Assembly (NCBI GenBank): GCA_018692315.1 | Contig: JABHKC010000200.1 | Span: 1 to 34,491 of the forward strand | Source: Bacteroidota bacterium | Lineage (GTDB): Bacteria; Bacteroidota; Bacteroidia; Bacteroidales; JABHKC01 | DNA length: 34,491 nt | Reading direction: 5' to 3' | Shown: positions 26,423 through 33,756 of the stretch, in pieces | How positions within the stretch are numbered: position 1 is the first letter of the stretch | Layout: every line of letters starts with the position of its first letter | The notes under the pieces: model-generated | Databases searched by the model: none | What the model saw: the letters and a program-made list of their open reading frames with translations, nothing else | What the model was told of the DNA's origin: nothing | Position numbers and translations under genes: made by a program

Positions 26423-28384
26423 TCATTCAATATTCATAAGTTTAGATTCTGAAAAACCATTAGTTGAGAACCTATATAAATAAATACCTGAAGGTAAATT
26501 TTTTCTGTCAAAAATAATGGAATGTTTTCCTTCAGGATAGTTTTGTGCTACTATAGTTTCAATTCTATCACCTAGAATATTGAATAATTCAAGTTTTATG
26601 AATGATTGTTTTGACATATAAAACCCTATTTGAGTGTTTTTAAAAAAAGGATTAGGTATGTTTTGATCTATTTGTATTATTGAATATGGACGTTCTGAAA
26701 CATTGGTTTGAAAGTCCTTAATTATAATACATTCTTCTACTAACATTGTATCTTTATCTGTCCCTTTCGAAACAATCAATGAAACATCATATTTGCCACA
26801 GTTTTGATAGACATGACTTGGATTTTTTTCAACTGAAGTATTATTATCTCCAAAATCCCAAAGCCAGCTTGTTGGAGAATATGTAGAGAGATCTGTAAAT
26901 TCAACAGTATCACCCAAATTAAATAATGTGCCTGATGTAGCAAAAAAAACCTGAAGTGATTGTGAAATTCTAAGTAGAAAAGCATCATATCCTCCATTAG
27001 TAGAAAGACTAAACTCTGAATTCCACAAATCAAAATCTACATAGGTTTTGAAGTAACCTGTAACATATACATTTTCTTTTGCATCTGCATACAAGGACCA
27101 GCTATTATCCGCATCCTCTCCACCAACGGTTTTTGCCCATACAAAATTTCCATCAGAGTCTAATTTCAAAATAAAGACATCAGTACTTCCATTAGAGGTG
27201 AGATTATTCACACCAATTCCAGAATCAAAATCCATAGATCCCTCGAATTTCCCAGTTGTATAATTGTTCCCTTTTGCATCAGTAGAAATCGAATATCCCA
27301 CATCAGGGTATGTTCCACCAATAGTTTTAGCCCAGATATAATTTCCGTCAGAATCAAGTTTCAACACAAAAATATCACCGTATCCATTCGAATACATATT
27401 GCTAACTCCATTTCCGGGATCAAAATCTACAGAATCCTTGAAGTATCCTGTTGAATATATATTTCCATGAGTATCAGATGTTAGTGAAAAACAAACATCA
27501 TAGTCAAACCCACCAATAGTTTTTACCCAAATAAAATTTCCATTAGAATCTAATTTTAAGATATAAATGTCTCCATCATTTGAAGTAATATTATACAGTT
27601 CAGGACCGGGATCAAAATCAACCCTATCTTCAAAGATTCCAGCTATGTAAACATTTCCATATCTATCATTTATGGTAGAATTACAGTAATCTGCATCAGT
27701 ATTCCCAAAATCTTTAGCCCAAACAAAATTGCCATCAGAATCTAATTTCAAAATAAAACAATCGAAACTACAACGTGAAACAAGATTATAAACTCCATTT
27801 CCAGGATCAAAATCGACAGTATCCTGAAACACTCCTGCTACAAATATATTCCCGTATAAGTCAACTGATATATCATTTCCTTCATCATTATAGTTTCCTC
27901 CAATAGTTTCTGCCCATAAAAAACTTCCATCCATATCTAATTTCAAAATAAAAATATCCCATTTCCCAGCTGAGATAAGTTGATGAGCTTTATCATCCAG
28001 ATTAAAATCGACTGTATCTTCAAAAAATCCGGTTATATAGATATAACCACTTTCATCAATATATATAGATGATCCGACATCTGATTCACATCCTCCAATA
28101 CTTTTTGCCCATTCAAAACTACCATAAGAATCTAATTTCAGAATAAAAATATCAGATTTTCCATTCGATGAAAGCTCACAAACTCCATCTCCAATGTCAA
28201 AATCAATAGTCTCTCTGAAATATCCTGTTAAATATGTATTTCCTTCTGAATCCGTTGTTACTGAATAGCCATTATCAGTGTCTTCTCCACCTATGCCTTT
28301 TGCCCATTCCAAATGAGGTTGACATAAAAGATTTGAACTAATGAAGAATAGAATAATTACTTGTAATCTGATTGTGTTTTTCAT
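26423..28384 (-). CDS. Seven-repeat (SBBP-type) beta-propeller / PKD / T9SS-secreted protein
   Basis: A 653-residue exported protein. A signal peptide (MKNTIRLQVIILFFISSNLL) is followed by exactly seven repeats of about 65 residues (about 24-480), each with F-x-WAKTIGG, a D-x-x-GNxYxTGYF strand, DFDPGNG and DIFILKLDSDGN. Seven such units would close a beta-propeller. A PKD domain follows (about 490-555; SWLWDFGDNNTS to YDVSLIVS), and a type A T9SS sorting domain runs from IPNPFFKNTQIGFYM (about 583) to the end (SGIYLYRF). It is surface-bound or released; the ligand is unknown. The start is 26 bases from the stop of the HdrB-like gene, which could place it in the same transcript by read-through. 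Confidence 0.93.
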   Translation of the reverse strand: MKNTIRLQVIILFFISSNLLCQPHLEWAKGIGGEDTDNGYSVTTDSEGNTYLTGYFRETIDFDIGDGVCELSSNGKSDIFILKLDSYGSFEWAKSIGGCESDVGSSIYIDESGYIYITGFFEDTVDFNLDDKAHQLISAGKWDIFILKLDMDGSFLWAETIGGNYNDEGNDISVDLYGNIFVAGVFQDTVDFDPGNGVYNLVSRCSFDCFILKLDSDGNFVWAKDFGNTDADYCNSTINDRYGNVYIAGIFEDRVDFDPGPELYNITSNDGDIYILKLDSNGNFIWVKTIGGFDYDVCFSLTSDTHGNIYSTGYFKDSVDFDPGNGVSNMYSNGYGDIFVLKLDSDGNYIWAKTIGGTYPDVGYSISTDAKGNNYTTGKFEGSMDFDSGIGVNNLTSNGSTDVFILKLDSDGNFVWAKTVGGEDADNSWSLYADAKENVYVTGYFKTYVDFDLWNSEFSLSTNGGYDAFLLRISQSLQVFFATSGTLFNLGDTVEFTDLSTYSPTSWLWDFGDNNTSVEKNPSHVYQNCGKYDVSLIVSKGTDKDTMLVEECIIIKDFQTNVSERPYSIIQIDQNIPNPFFKNTQIGFYMSKQSFIKLELFNILGDRIETIVAQNYPEGKHSIIFDRKNLPSGIYLYRFSTNGFSESKLMNIE

Positions 28385-28410
28385 AACATAAATACTTATA
28401 AATAGATATC

Positions 28411-29208
28411 TTACAAACCCAAAACCCTCACCACAATCTCAGCAATATCAAGCACTTTAATTTCATGTTCCTTTTCCTTAACTTTCAGCCCGTCTTCCAT
28501 CATTGTCATGCATAAGGGGCAGGCTGTTGCTATGATTTCTGCTTTTGTTTCAAGGGCTTGTTCAGTGCGTAGTTCGTAAATTTCTTTATCTCCTGCTTCG
28601 GTTTCTTTAAACATTTGAGCACCACCGGCACCACAGCATAATGCGCGGCTTTTGTTCGGTTCAATTTCAGAAAAATTCACTCCAATTTTATTTATAATAA
28701 AGCGGGGTGCTTCATACTCTTTATTTCCTCTTCCCAAATAGCAAGGGTCGTGATATGTGATTTTTTTTGATTTAAAATCGCCGGCTTCGATTTTTAGTTG
28801 CCCGCTCTCAATCAGTTGTTTAATAAATTGTGTGTGATGAACAACCTCATAATTCCCACCAAGATCCGGATATTCATTTTTTAATGTATTAAAATCGTGA
28901 GGGTCGCAAGTAACAATTTTTTTCAGTTCGTAGGCATTCAATAGCTCAATATTTTGCATTGCTTGCATTTGAAATAAAAACTCGTTGCCAGAACGCTTTG
29001 CAGCATCGCCGGTATCAGTTTCTTCTGTTCCGAGAACTGCATAATTTATTTTGCAAAATTCTAAAATCTTGACGAAATCACGTGTTATTTTTTTAGCTCT
29101 ATCGTCGAAACTTCCTGCCGATCCAACCCAAAACAGAATATCAACTTTTTTTCCTTCTACAGAAATATCAGCCATTGTTGGAACAATAATTTTTCTCTTA
29201 TTTGCCAT
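28411..29208 (-). CDS. HdrB-like iron-sulfur (CCG-domain) subunit
   Basis: A 265-residue soluble (Fe-S) protein of the HdrB / GlcF / LutA CCG-domain group. The C-terminal half has a full cluster motif: C156, C191-C192, C230 and C233, that is C-x34-CC-x37-C-x2-C, close to the noncubane-cluster spacing of HdrB. The N-terminal half has the matching fold landmarks (FWVGSAGSFDDR, NEFLFQMQAMQNIELLN, YPDLGGNYEVVHHTQF) but only C52 and C101, so it lacks the equivalent CC pair. Partner of the membrane HdrC-like protein, whose stop is 49 bases upstream. The pair probably shuttles electrons between the menaquinone pool and a soluble donor; the donor is not encoded nearby. Confidence 0.9.
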   Translation of the reverse strand: MANKRKIIVPTMADISVEGKKVDILFWVGSAGSFDDRAKKITRDFVKILEFCKINYAVLGTEETDTGDAAKRSGNEFLFQMQAMQNIELLNAYELKKIVTCDPHDFNTLKNEYPDLGGNYEVVHHTQFIKQLIESGQLKIEAGDFKSKKITYHDPCYLGRGNKEYEAPRFIINKIGVNFSEIEPNKSRALCCGAGGAQMFKETEAGDKEIYELRTEQALETKAEIIATACPLCMTMMEDGLKVKEKEHEIKVLDIAEIVVRVLGL

Positions 29209-29257
29209 GATTTTTTAATTTTTGATTTTTAATTGCCAAAATTCAAATTTCTAAATT

Positions 29258-30583
29258 TCAATTTTCAATATAAAGTTCGTCAGCCCATTTCAGTCTGTCG
29301 CTTGGCGGATATTGCCATGGAGCACCATTATTTTCAATATTGGTGGACATAGCATTTATTAGCGATGGTGCAGCCGATTCTTCCATGAAAATGTATCGTC
29401 GCAAATCGAGAATTAATGTAGGATGGTCAATATTTACAGGGCATTCCATAGCACAAGCATTGCAAGTAGTGCATGCCCACAATTCCTCAAACGAAATATA
29501 ATCTCTGAACAAAGATTTACCATCGTCAAATTCTTTCCCATTTTTTCGTAGTCCCGGCGATTTTTCTTCTATTCTTCTCCTATAATCAAGAACTATTTTC
29601 CTTGGCGAAAGTTTTTTACCGGTTTGATTTGCCGGACAAGCCGCTGTGCATCTGCCGCATTGAGTACAAGTGAGCGAATCTATATAATTTTTCCATGTTC
29701 CATCTTCCACGTCTTTAACACCAAATCTTTCAATAGGAGCCTCTTCTTCCGGTGGAAGATCGGCGAAAGCTGCATTCGGGTCCATCATAAGTTTTACTTC
29801 GTCTTTCACCGAATCCATATTTGTCATTTGCGTTAATGGACCTACACGAGAGAAATAAACGTTGGGTAAAGACATAAACACATGAAAATGTTTAGAGTAA
29901 GGAAGATAGTTTGCAAAAAAGAAAATTCCCAAAATATGAATCCACCAATTTAGTAGTGTTAACCATTCTAAAAAATGCGTATCGTATGCCGCAAACAATG
30001 GAGTAAAAAGATTGCTCACCGGATAAAATCCAGCAATTTCTTCGCCCAAAAGTTTACAATTTGCAACATAAGCAATATTAATATTTAAAAGCGAAACCAT
30101 TAATATTAGTATCAGCAAAAGAGCAAAAGAAGCGTCTTTATGATCTTTGTGTCTCATTTCCTCGCCTTTAAAACGGCGAATTTTCAAAAACCAGCGACGA
30201 AAAAGGAAAATCACAATTAGAAGCAGAATTAAAAAAGCAGAAATATCGCCCGCTGCCATCATAAATGAATAAACAGGTCCGAGAAAAGAAAAAATTCGTT
30301 CATTACCCAAAAAACCGTCAATTATCATTTCGAATGAGCCAAAAAGAATAAACATAAATCCCCAAAAAACTATAGCATGAAGAAAACCAACTAATGGCAT
30401 TCTGAATATCTTGGTCTGGGCAAACGCTACATTCAGAAGCATTTGAATTCTTTCGCCATAATTATTTGTTGGATATGGCTTTTTTAAAAAACTAATATTC
30501 TTAAATATTTTTGAAACACTAAGAAAGAAAAAGGCAGCGGAAATAATTACTGAAATAATAAATACTATTTGACTTACACTCAT
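29258..30583 (-). CDS. Membrane-bound HdrC-like ferredoxin / cytochrome b-type subunit
   Basis: A 441-residue fusion. The N-terminal ~250 residues hold five or six membrane helices resembling the NarI/HdrE-type cytochrome b subunit, with His residues in LHAIVFWGF and WWIHILGIFFF that could bind haem. The C-terminal ~150 residues hold two [4Fe-4S] motifs: C-T-Q-C-G-R-C-x3-CP near 302-312 and C-T-T-C-N-A-C-x3-CP near 369-379. This matches the HdrC/GlpC arrangement that passes electrons from a CCG protein to the quinone pool. The HdrB-like gene starts 49 bases downstream. A TATTTTTG box at 30614-30621 (minus) with a weak -33 box may drive the pair. Confidence 0.9.
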   Translation of the reverse strand: MSVSQIVFIISVIISAAFFFLSVSKIFKNISFLKKPYPTNNYGERIQMLLNVAFAQTKIFRMPLVGFLHAIVFWGFMFILFGSFEMIIDGFLGNERIFSFLGPVYSFMMAAGDISAFLILLLIVIFLFRRWFLKIRRFKGEEMRHKDHKDASFALLLILILMVSLLNINIAYVANCKLLGEEIAGFYPVSNLFTPLFAAYDTHFLEWLTLLNWWIHILGIFFFANYLPYSKHFHVFMSLPNVYFSRVGPLTQMTNMDSVKDEVKLMMDPNAAFADLPPEEEAPIERFGVKDVEDGTWKNYIDSLTCTQCGRCTAACPANQTGKKLSPRKIVLDYRRRIEEKSPGLRKNGKEFDDGKSLFRDYISFEELWACTTCNACAMECPVNIDHPTLILDLRRYIFMEESAAPSLINAMSTNIENNGAPWQYPPSDRLKWADELYIEN

Positions 30584-30958
30584 AATTACAATTTTTTCAA
30601 ATTTTTACCAGCTCAAAAATAGTATTTATATGAATGGAATAAACTGACTTTTCTCAATACATTTTCTCTATCTTGAAGACACAAAGCTTTCTTTTTTCTT
30701 TCAAATAAAATATGAAGAATAGATTTATTGACCTAAATTAGTATCAATAAGAAAATGCTGAATTTCTATCCTGAATAATTCATATATTTTCGTAACGAAA
30801 GCTCTAAATGTGTGTCAGATTTGCCCTACCACAGATTTTTATTTTTGAGTAATAGCGAGCTATTATTATGGAATAAAAATTGAGGACGGTTAAAGATGAT
30901 ACGCAGTTTGGGCTTGTAGTAGAAATATTTATGAATTATTCAGGTTATAAAATGATGA
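30584..30958. other. 375-base intergenic region
   Basis: About half is the inverted-repeat element at 30770-30944. The rest is AT-rich and holds the possible promoter for the HdrC-like gene (TATTTTTG at 30621-30614, minus). No open frame of coding quality and no RNA gene was recognised. Confidence 0.55.
30770..30944 (+). mobile_element. MITE-like inverted-repeat element, complete copy
   Basis: A 175-base non-coding element bounded by inverted repeats: CCTGAATAATTCATA at 30770-30784 and its complement at 30930-30944, with the match continuing to about 20 bases with two mismatches. Internally there is TTTCG-TAA-CGAAA, and a nested structure in which ATTTTTAT (30835-30842) pairs with ATAAAAAT (30873-30880) around TAATAGC-GA-GCTATTA (30850-30865). 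A second copy lies at 34358-34491. No transposase is encoded and no clear target duplication is visible. A MITE mobilised in trans is the likeliest reading; a structured-RNA element is the alternative. Confidence 0.65.
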
Positions 30959-31159
30959 TTATAAAAATTCCTTAAATCGTTCATCAATATGTTGGTCGAA
31001 CCAACGGTCGATTATTGATTTTTTAAATCTCCATTCTTTTCCAAGTTTAGCCGAAGGGATGCGTTTTTCTTGAGCCCAGGTATAAATTGTTTGAGGTTTC
31101 AGCCGCAAATATTCAGCGACCTCTTCAAGGGTCAGAATATCATTACTTTCTTTACTCAT
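30959..31159 (-). CDS. Small helix-turn-helix protein (excisionase / MerR-like HTH_17)
   Basis: A 66-residue protein consisting almost only of a winged HTH of the excisionase/AlpA type: ILTLEEVAEYLRLKPQTIYTWAQEKRIPSAKLGKEWRF is the full motif region (residues about 8-45), with the helix pair VAEYLRL and TIYTWAQ and the wing KLGKEWRFKK. It is a DNA-binding protein, cytoplasmic. Its start overlaps the end of the upstream membrane-protein gene by 8 bases, so the two are co-translated. There is no integrase nearby, so excisionase action is unlikely; a transcription factor coupled to its membrane partner is more plausible. It ends 15 bases from the MITE-like element. Confidence 0.88.
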   Translation of the reverse strand: MSKESNDILTLEEVAEYLRLKPQTIYTWAQEKRIPSAKLGKEWRFKKSIIDRWFDQHIDERFKEFL

Positions 31160-31928
31160 AACTTACACTGTCAGTATTATTTATTAAATCATTTTCATCG
31201 ATTGCAGCATTTTTCTTAAATTCGATATTTTTATGTTTCCTACTGTTTTTTGCATTTTTATCGTAAGAAAACATGTTTGCCGCCGAAAAGACTACAGCTT
31301 TATAAAAATTTCCTTCTCGCTCTCTGAAAAGTTCGAATTCTTCGTTTTTGTCGCCAAGAAATGGCCTGAGATTCCATGCTAACTGCATACCTACAAAGGC
31401 AAAAACAAATATCCAAAATTTAAAAATGTTAAGCCCAATTTTTGGATATATATTCTTTTTTTCGCAAGAAAACTTAAGAGCTTCAAGAATTATCCTCATC
31501 CCAAAAATACCTGAAAAGGTGAAAATTGCTACATGCAAAAGTTTAAGGAAATTATAGTCGTTGCCAGTTATCATAAAAAATAATACGATTGGTGCAAACG
31601 AAACCAAAATAGAACTAAACATCAGAAAGCCAGATAAAATCATGATTATCATTTGTACAAGTCCCATTTTCGAGCCTAAAATGTATTGTATTACATAAAG
31701 TGCCGGAAAACAAATCAATAATGCTAAAGTGATGAGTACCGGGACTTTTACACCGGTAACAATTGATTGCAAAAAACTATTATAGCTTCCCATTACAACT
31801 CCATAGATAAATGCAAAAAGCAAAATAATTCCAATTTGTTTGAGTAAAAAATTCTTTGAATATTTTCCTTGACTTAACAATTCAAAATATTCATCGCGAT
31901 TTTGAAAAACTTTAAATAATTCCATCAT
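31152..31928 (-). CDS. Polytopic membrane protein of unknown function
   Basis: A 258-residue protein beginning MMELFKVFQNRDEYFELLSQ. After a 28-residue cytoplasmic start come about five hydrophobic segments (IGIILLFAFIYGVVMGSY, VKVPVLITLALLICFPAL, MIIMILSGFLMFSSILVSF, FTFSGIFGMRII and FWIFVFAFVGMQLAW), then a Lys/Glu/Asn-rich C-terminal tail from about 195. I recall similar Bacteroidota and cyanobacterial membrane proteins carrying the label 'actin-binding WH2 domain-containing', which is probably not functionally meaningful. It is the first gene of a two-gene unit with the HTH protein, driven by a perfect promoter. The motif GNDYNFLKLLHVAIFTFSG is probably a conserved core. Function unknown. 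Confidence 0.82.
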   Translation of the reverse strand: MMELFKVFQNRDEYFELLSQGKYSKNFLLKQIGIILLFAFIYGVVMGSYNSFLQSIVTGVKVPVLITLALLICFPALYVIQYILGSKMGLVQMIIMILSGFLMFSSILVSFAPIVLFFMITGNDYNFLKLLHVAIFTFSGIFGMRIILEALKFSCEKKNIYPKIGLNIFKFWIFVFAFVGMQLAWNLRPFLGDKNEEFELFREREGNFYKAVVFSAANMFSYDKNAKNSRKHKNIEFKKNAAIDENDLINNTDSVSYE

Positions 31929-31953
31929 TTTATATTTTTAAATTTATTTGTTG

Positions 31954-31984
31954 CAAATATATACTGTATTTTATTATTTACAAA
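31954..31984 (-). promoter_or_regulatory. Perfect Bacteroidota housekeeping promoter
   Basis: On the minus strand TTTG (31984-31981), exactly 19 bases, then TATATTTG (31961-31954). This fits TTTG-N19-TAnnTTTG at every fixed position. The ATG at 31928 is 25 bases away, so the leader is about 20 bases. It drives the membrane-protein/HTH pair. Confidence 0.75.
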
Positions 31985-32180
31985 TTTTTTATGATGTTTA
32001 TTACTGTTTAATTATATTAACAGTCTTTATTTGCTGTTTAAATGTATATTTTAGATGGAAATTACGTTCCAAAATTATTGTAAAACAATTCGCTGGTTTT
32101 TTCAAATGATTGTGTCAAAGTAATAAATCAATTTTTGAAAATTGAAAATGTTATTAAATAATTAATGTAAAATTTTAAAA

Positions 32181-32555
32181 ATGAAAAGAGTAAATTTTTT
32201 AATTGTAGTATTTTTGGGAGCATCTTTGATATGGGGAAATGCTTCAGCACAAACAAGCAAAACTGAAAATGAAAAAAAATCGGATGTAGTTACTAATCAA
32301 ACGGAAAGAGGGAGTTTTGTAGATACTGATAAAGACGGTATTTGTGACAATTTTCAGGAAAAAGGAAAAACCAGAAAAGGTCGTAATTTTGTCGATAAGG
32401 ATGGAAATGGAGTTTGCGATAACTCTAAAGATGGCAATTCAAAAGGTTTTGGAAAAGGCAAAGGAAATAACAAATGCTATAGAAATGGAAAAGGAAAAGG
32501 GCAAGGAATGGGAAAAGGAAATAGTAGAAGAAACGGAAGATGTAGGAATAATTAA
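32181..32555 (+). CDS. Small secreted Ca-loop, Gly/Lys-rich protein
   Basis: A 124-residue protein with a signal peptide (cleavage after ASA at 23). The mature part has two near-identical loops, FVDTDKDGICDN (about 47-58) and FVDKDGNGVCDN (about 70-81), which match the D-x-D-x-D-G-x-x-D pattern of calcium-binding loops (dockerin/thrombospondin-3-like). From about 82 the protein is a low-complexity Gly/Lys/Asn tail (GFGKGKGNNK, GKGKGQGMGKGN). Four Cys (55, 79, 99, 121) are present. It is the first gene of a same-strand group with a sigma factor, anti-sigma factor and CpxP-like protein; the 112-base gap before the sigma gene contains a TATCTTTG box. It may be the target or the co-sensor of that system. 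Confidence 0.82.
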   Translation: MKRVNFLIVVFLGASLIWGNASAQTSKTENEKKSDVVTNQTERGSFVDTDKDGICDNFQEKGKTRKGRNFVDKDGNGVCDNSKDGNSKGFGKGKGNNKCYRNGKGKGQGMGKGNSRRNGRCRNN

Positions 32556-32579
32556 TTGATAAGGTAGCCTACAAAACTC

Positions 32580-32587
32580 TATCTTTG
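32580..32587 (+). promoter_or_regulatory. Possible -7 box before the sigma factor
   Basis: TATCTTTG matches TAnnTTTG, 80 bases before the sigma start. The only -33 candidate is ATTG at 32555-32558, a spacer of 21 bases. A vegetative promoter is therefore possible but not strong; the sigma factor may also read through from 32181. Confidence 0.35.
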
Positions 32588-32667
32588 TTCTCTTTAAGAA
32601 GTAAAACATTTCGGAACTTTATAGAGAGAGAAAAATAGATAAAAGTTGGTATTTCACTTCGACTAAA

Positions 32668-33240
32668 ATGGTTGATAACAGTATTATAAACAAAATGATG
32701 GATGGTGATCAATTGGCTTTTCGTGAGTTTGTTGATCATCATTCTCAATTGGTTTTTAATACATGTTTGGGATTTCTGCACAACCAAGCCGATGCCGAAG
32801 ATGTGTCGCAAGAAGTTTTTATAAAGGTTTATAATTCTTTGAAAAGCTTCAGAATGGAATCGAAAATTTCTACCTGGCTCTATCGAATTGCTATCAATCA
32901 GTCAATCAACTACATTAGAAACAATCGAAAACAAAAATTTGCAAAAAGCATCGAAAACTTTTTTTCAAACTCGAAGGATGAAATATTTGAAATTAGCGAC
33001 ACAAATGCTCAAACTGATTCGTATGTAGAAAATAAAGAACGGGCTGCCAATATGCAAAAAGCATTAAACAGTTTGCCCGAAAACCAGAAAATAGCATTTA
33101 CTCTGAGCAAATTTAATGACAAATCGTACAACGAAATTTCCGAAATTATGAATATTTCAATTCCATCGGTTGAGTCCTTGATTTATAGGGCAAGAAAAAA
33201 ACTGCAAAAGAAATTGCTAAAATGTTATGCTAATCTTTAA
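32668..33240 (+). CDS. ECF-family RNA polymerase sigma factor
   Basis: A 190-residue group IV sigma factor. The region 2 domain (about 10-80) contains DGDQLAFREFVDHHSQLVF, and the -10-binding part ADAEDVSQEVFIKVYNSL with STWLYRIAINQSINYIR after it. The region 4 domain (about 125-182) contains LPENQKIAFTLSKFNDKSYNEI (shown as LPENQKIAF and SYNEISEIM) and the HTH recognition helix SIPSVESLIYRARKKL. No region 3 is present, as expected for the class. The anti-sigma gene starts 12 bases downstream, the standard sigma/anti-sigma arrangement. Target promoters probably include the cassette's own upstream gene. The long Asn/Asp-rich linker between domains is unusual in composition only. Confidence 0.96.
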   Translation: MVDNSIINKMMDGDQLAFREFVDHHSQLVFNTCLGFLHNQADAEDVSQEVFIKVYNSLKSFRMESKISTWLYRIAINQSINYIRNNRKQKFAKSIENFFSNSKDEIFEISDTNAQTDSYVENKERAANMQKALNSLPENQKIAFTLSKFNDKSYNEISEIMNISIPSVESLIYRARKKLQKKLLKCYANL

Positions 33241-33252
33241 AATATAAAAATT

Positions 33253-33699
33253 ATGAACTGCCAGACTTTTAAAAATAATATAGTTTTTTATTCGGAAAAT
33301 TCACTTCCAAAAGAAAAAACTGAGGAATTTCAAACTCATTTGAAGGTTTGCAATTCCTGCCAAAAAATCTATAATGAAGTAGAGCAAACTCTGAATGTTT
33401 TTGAAGATGAAAAAAAACTTGAAATAAATCCGTTTTTTTATACAAGATTGCAACAAAAAATTGACAATCGAGCCTCTCAACAAGAAATGCCGATATATTT
33501 GCCGATATTCAAGAAAATATTAAAACCGGTTTTTGTAGGTGTCATTATTGTTTTTGGGATTTTTATAGGAATAAATTTCGGAAAAAGATTGGACACTTTT
33601 GCATCAGCAAAAACCGACAAAATAGAAAATTTGCAGACCCTTGCACAGGAATTATCACTTACAGAAGAACAACAGATAGAAAATTATATTCATTATTAA
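33253..33699 (+). CDS. Zinc-finger (ZAS-type) membrane anti-sigma factor
   Basis: A 148-residue single-pass membrane protein. The N-terminal cytoplasmic domain has the complete ZAS ligand set: Cys3, His29, Cys33 and Cys36 (H-x3-C-x2-C), which would hold the sigma factor inactive. One membrane helix lies at about 92-110 (VFVGVIIVFGIFIGINFG). Only about 38 residues are periplasmic, ending with LAQELSLTEEQQIENY at 130-145. That tail resembles the LAEELDLSNEQ motif at 52-62 of the next gene's product, a CpxP-like protein, which suggests that the two interact or share a ligand. Spacing is 12 bases from the sigma gene. Confidence 0.92.
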   Translation: MNCQTFKNNIVFYSENSLPKEKTEEFQTHLKVCNSCQKIYNEVEQTLNVFEDEKKLEINPFFYTRLQQKIDNRASQQEMPIYLPIFKKILKPVFVGVIIVFGIFIGINFGKRLDTFASAKTDKIENLQTLAQELSLTEEQQIENYIHY

Positions 33700-33756
33700 A
33701 CAGATAACATATAGATAGATATCTTTATTTTTTTACTTTCTTTAAAACTATCAACT

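Noticed and set aside
30770-30944. Short open frames inside the inverted-repeat element as a transposase remnant
   Set aside because: The ATG-started frames end within a few codons and show no DDE or HUH motif.
30760-30954. Target-site duplication around the complete element copy
   Set aside because: Flanks read ...TTTCTAT and TTATAAA...; no convincing direct repeat beyond what chance gives in AT-rich DNA.
30959-31159. Excisionase of an integrated element
   Set aside because: No integrase, att-like duplication or phage genes are present, and the gene is coupled to a membrane-protein gene.
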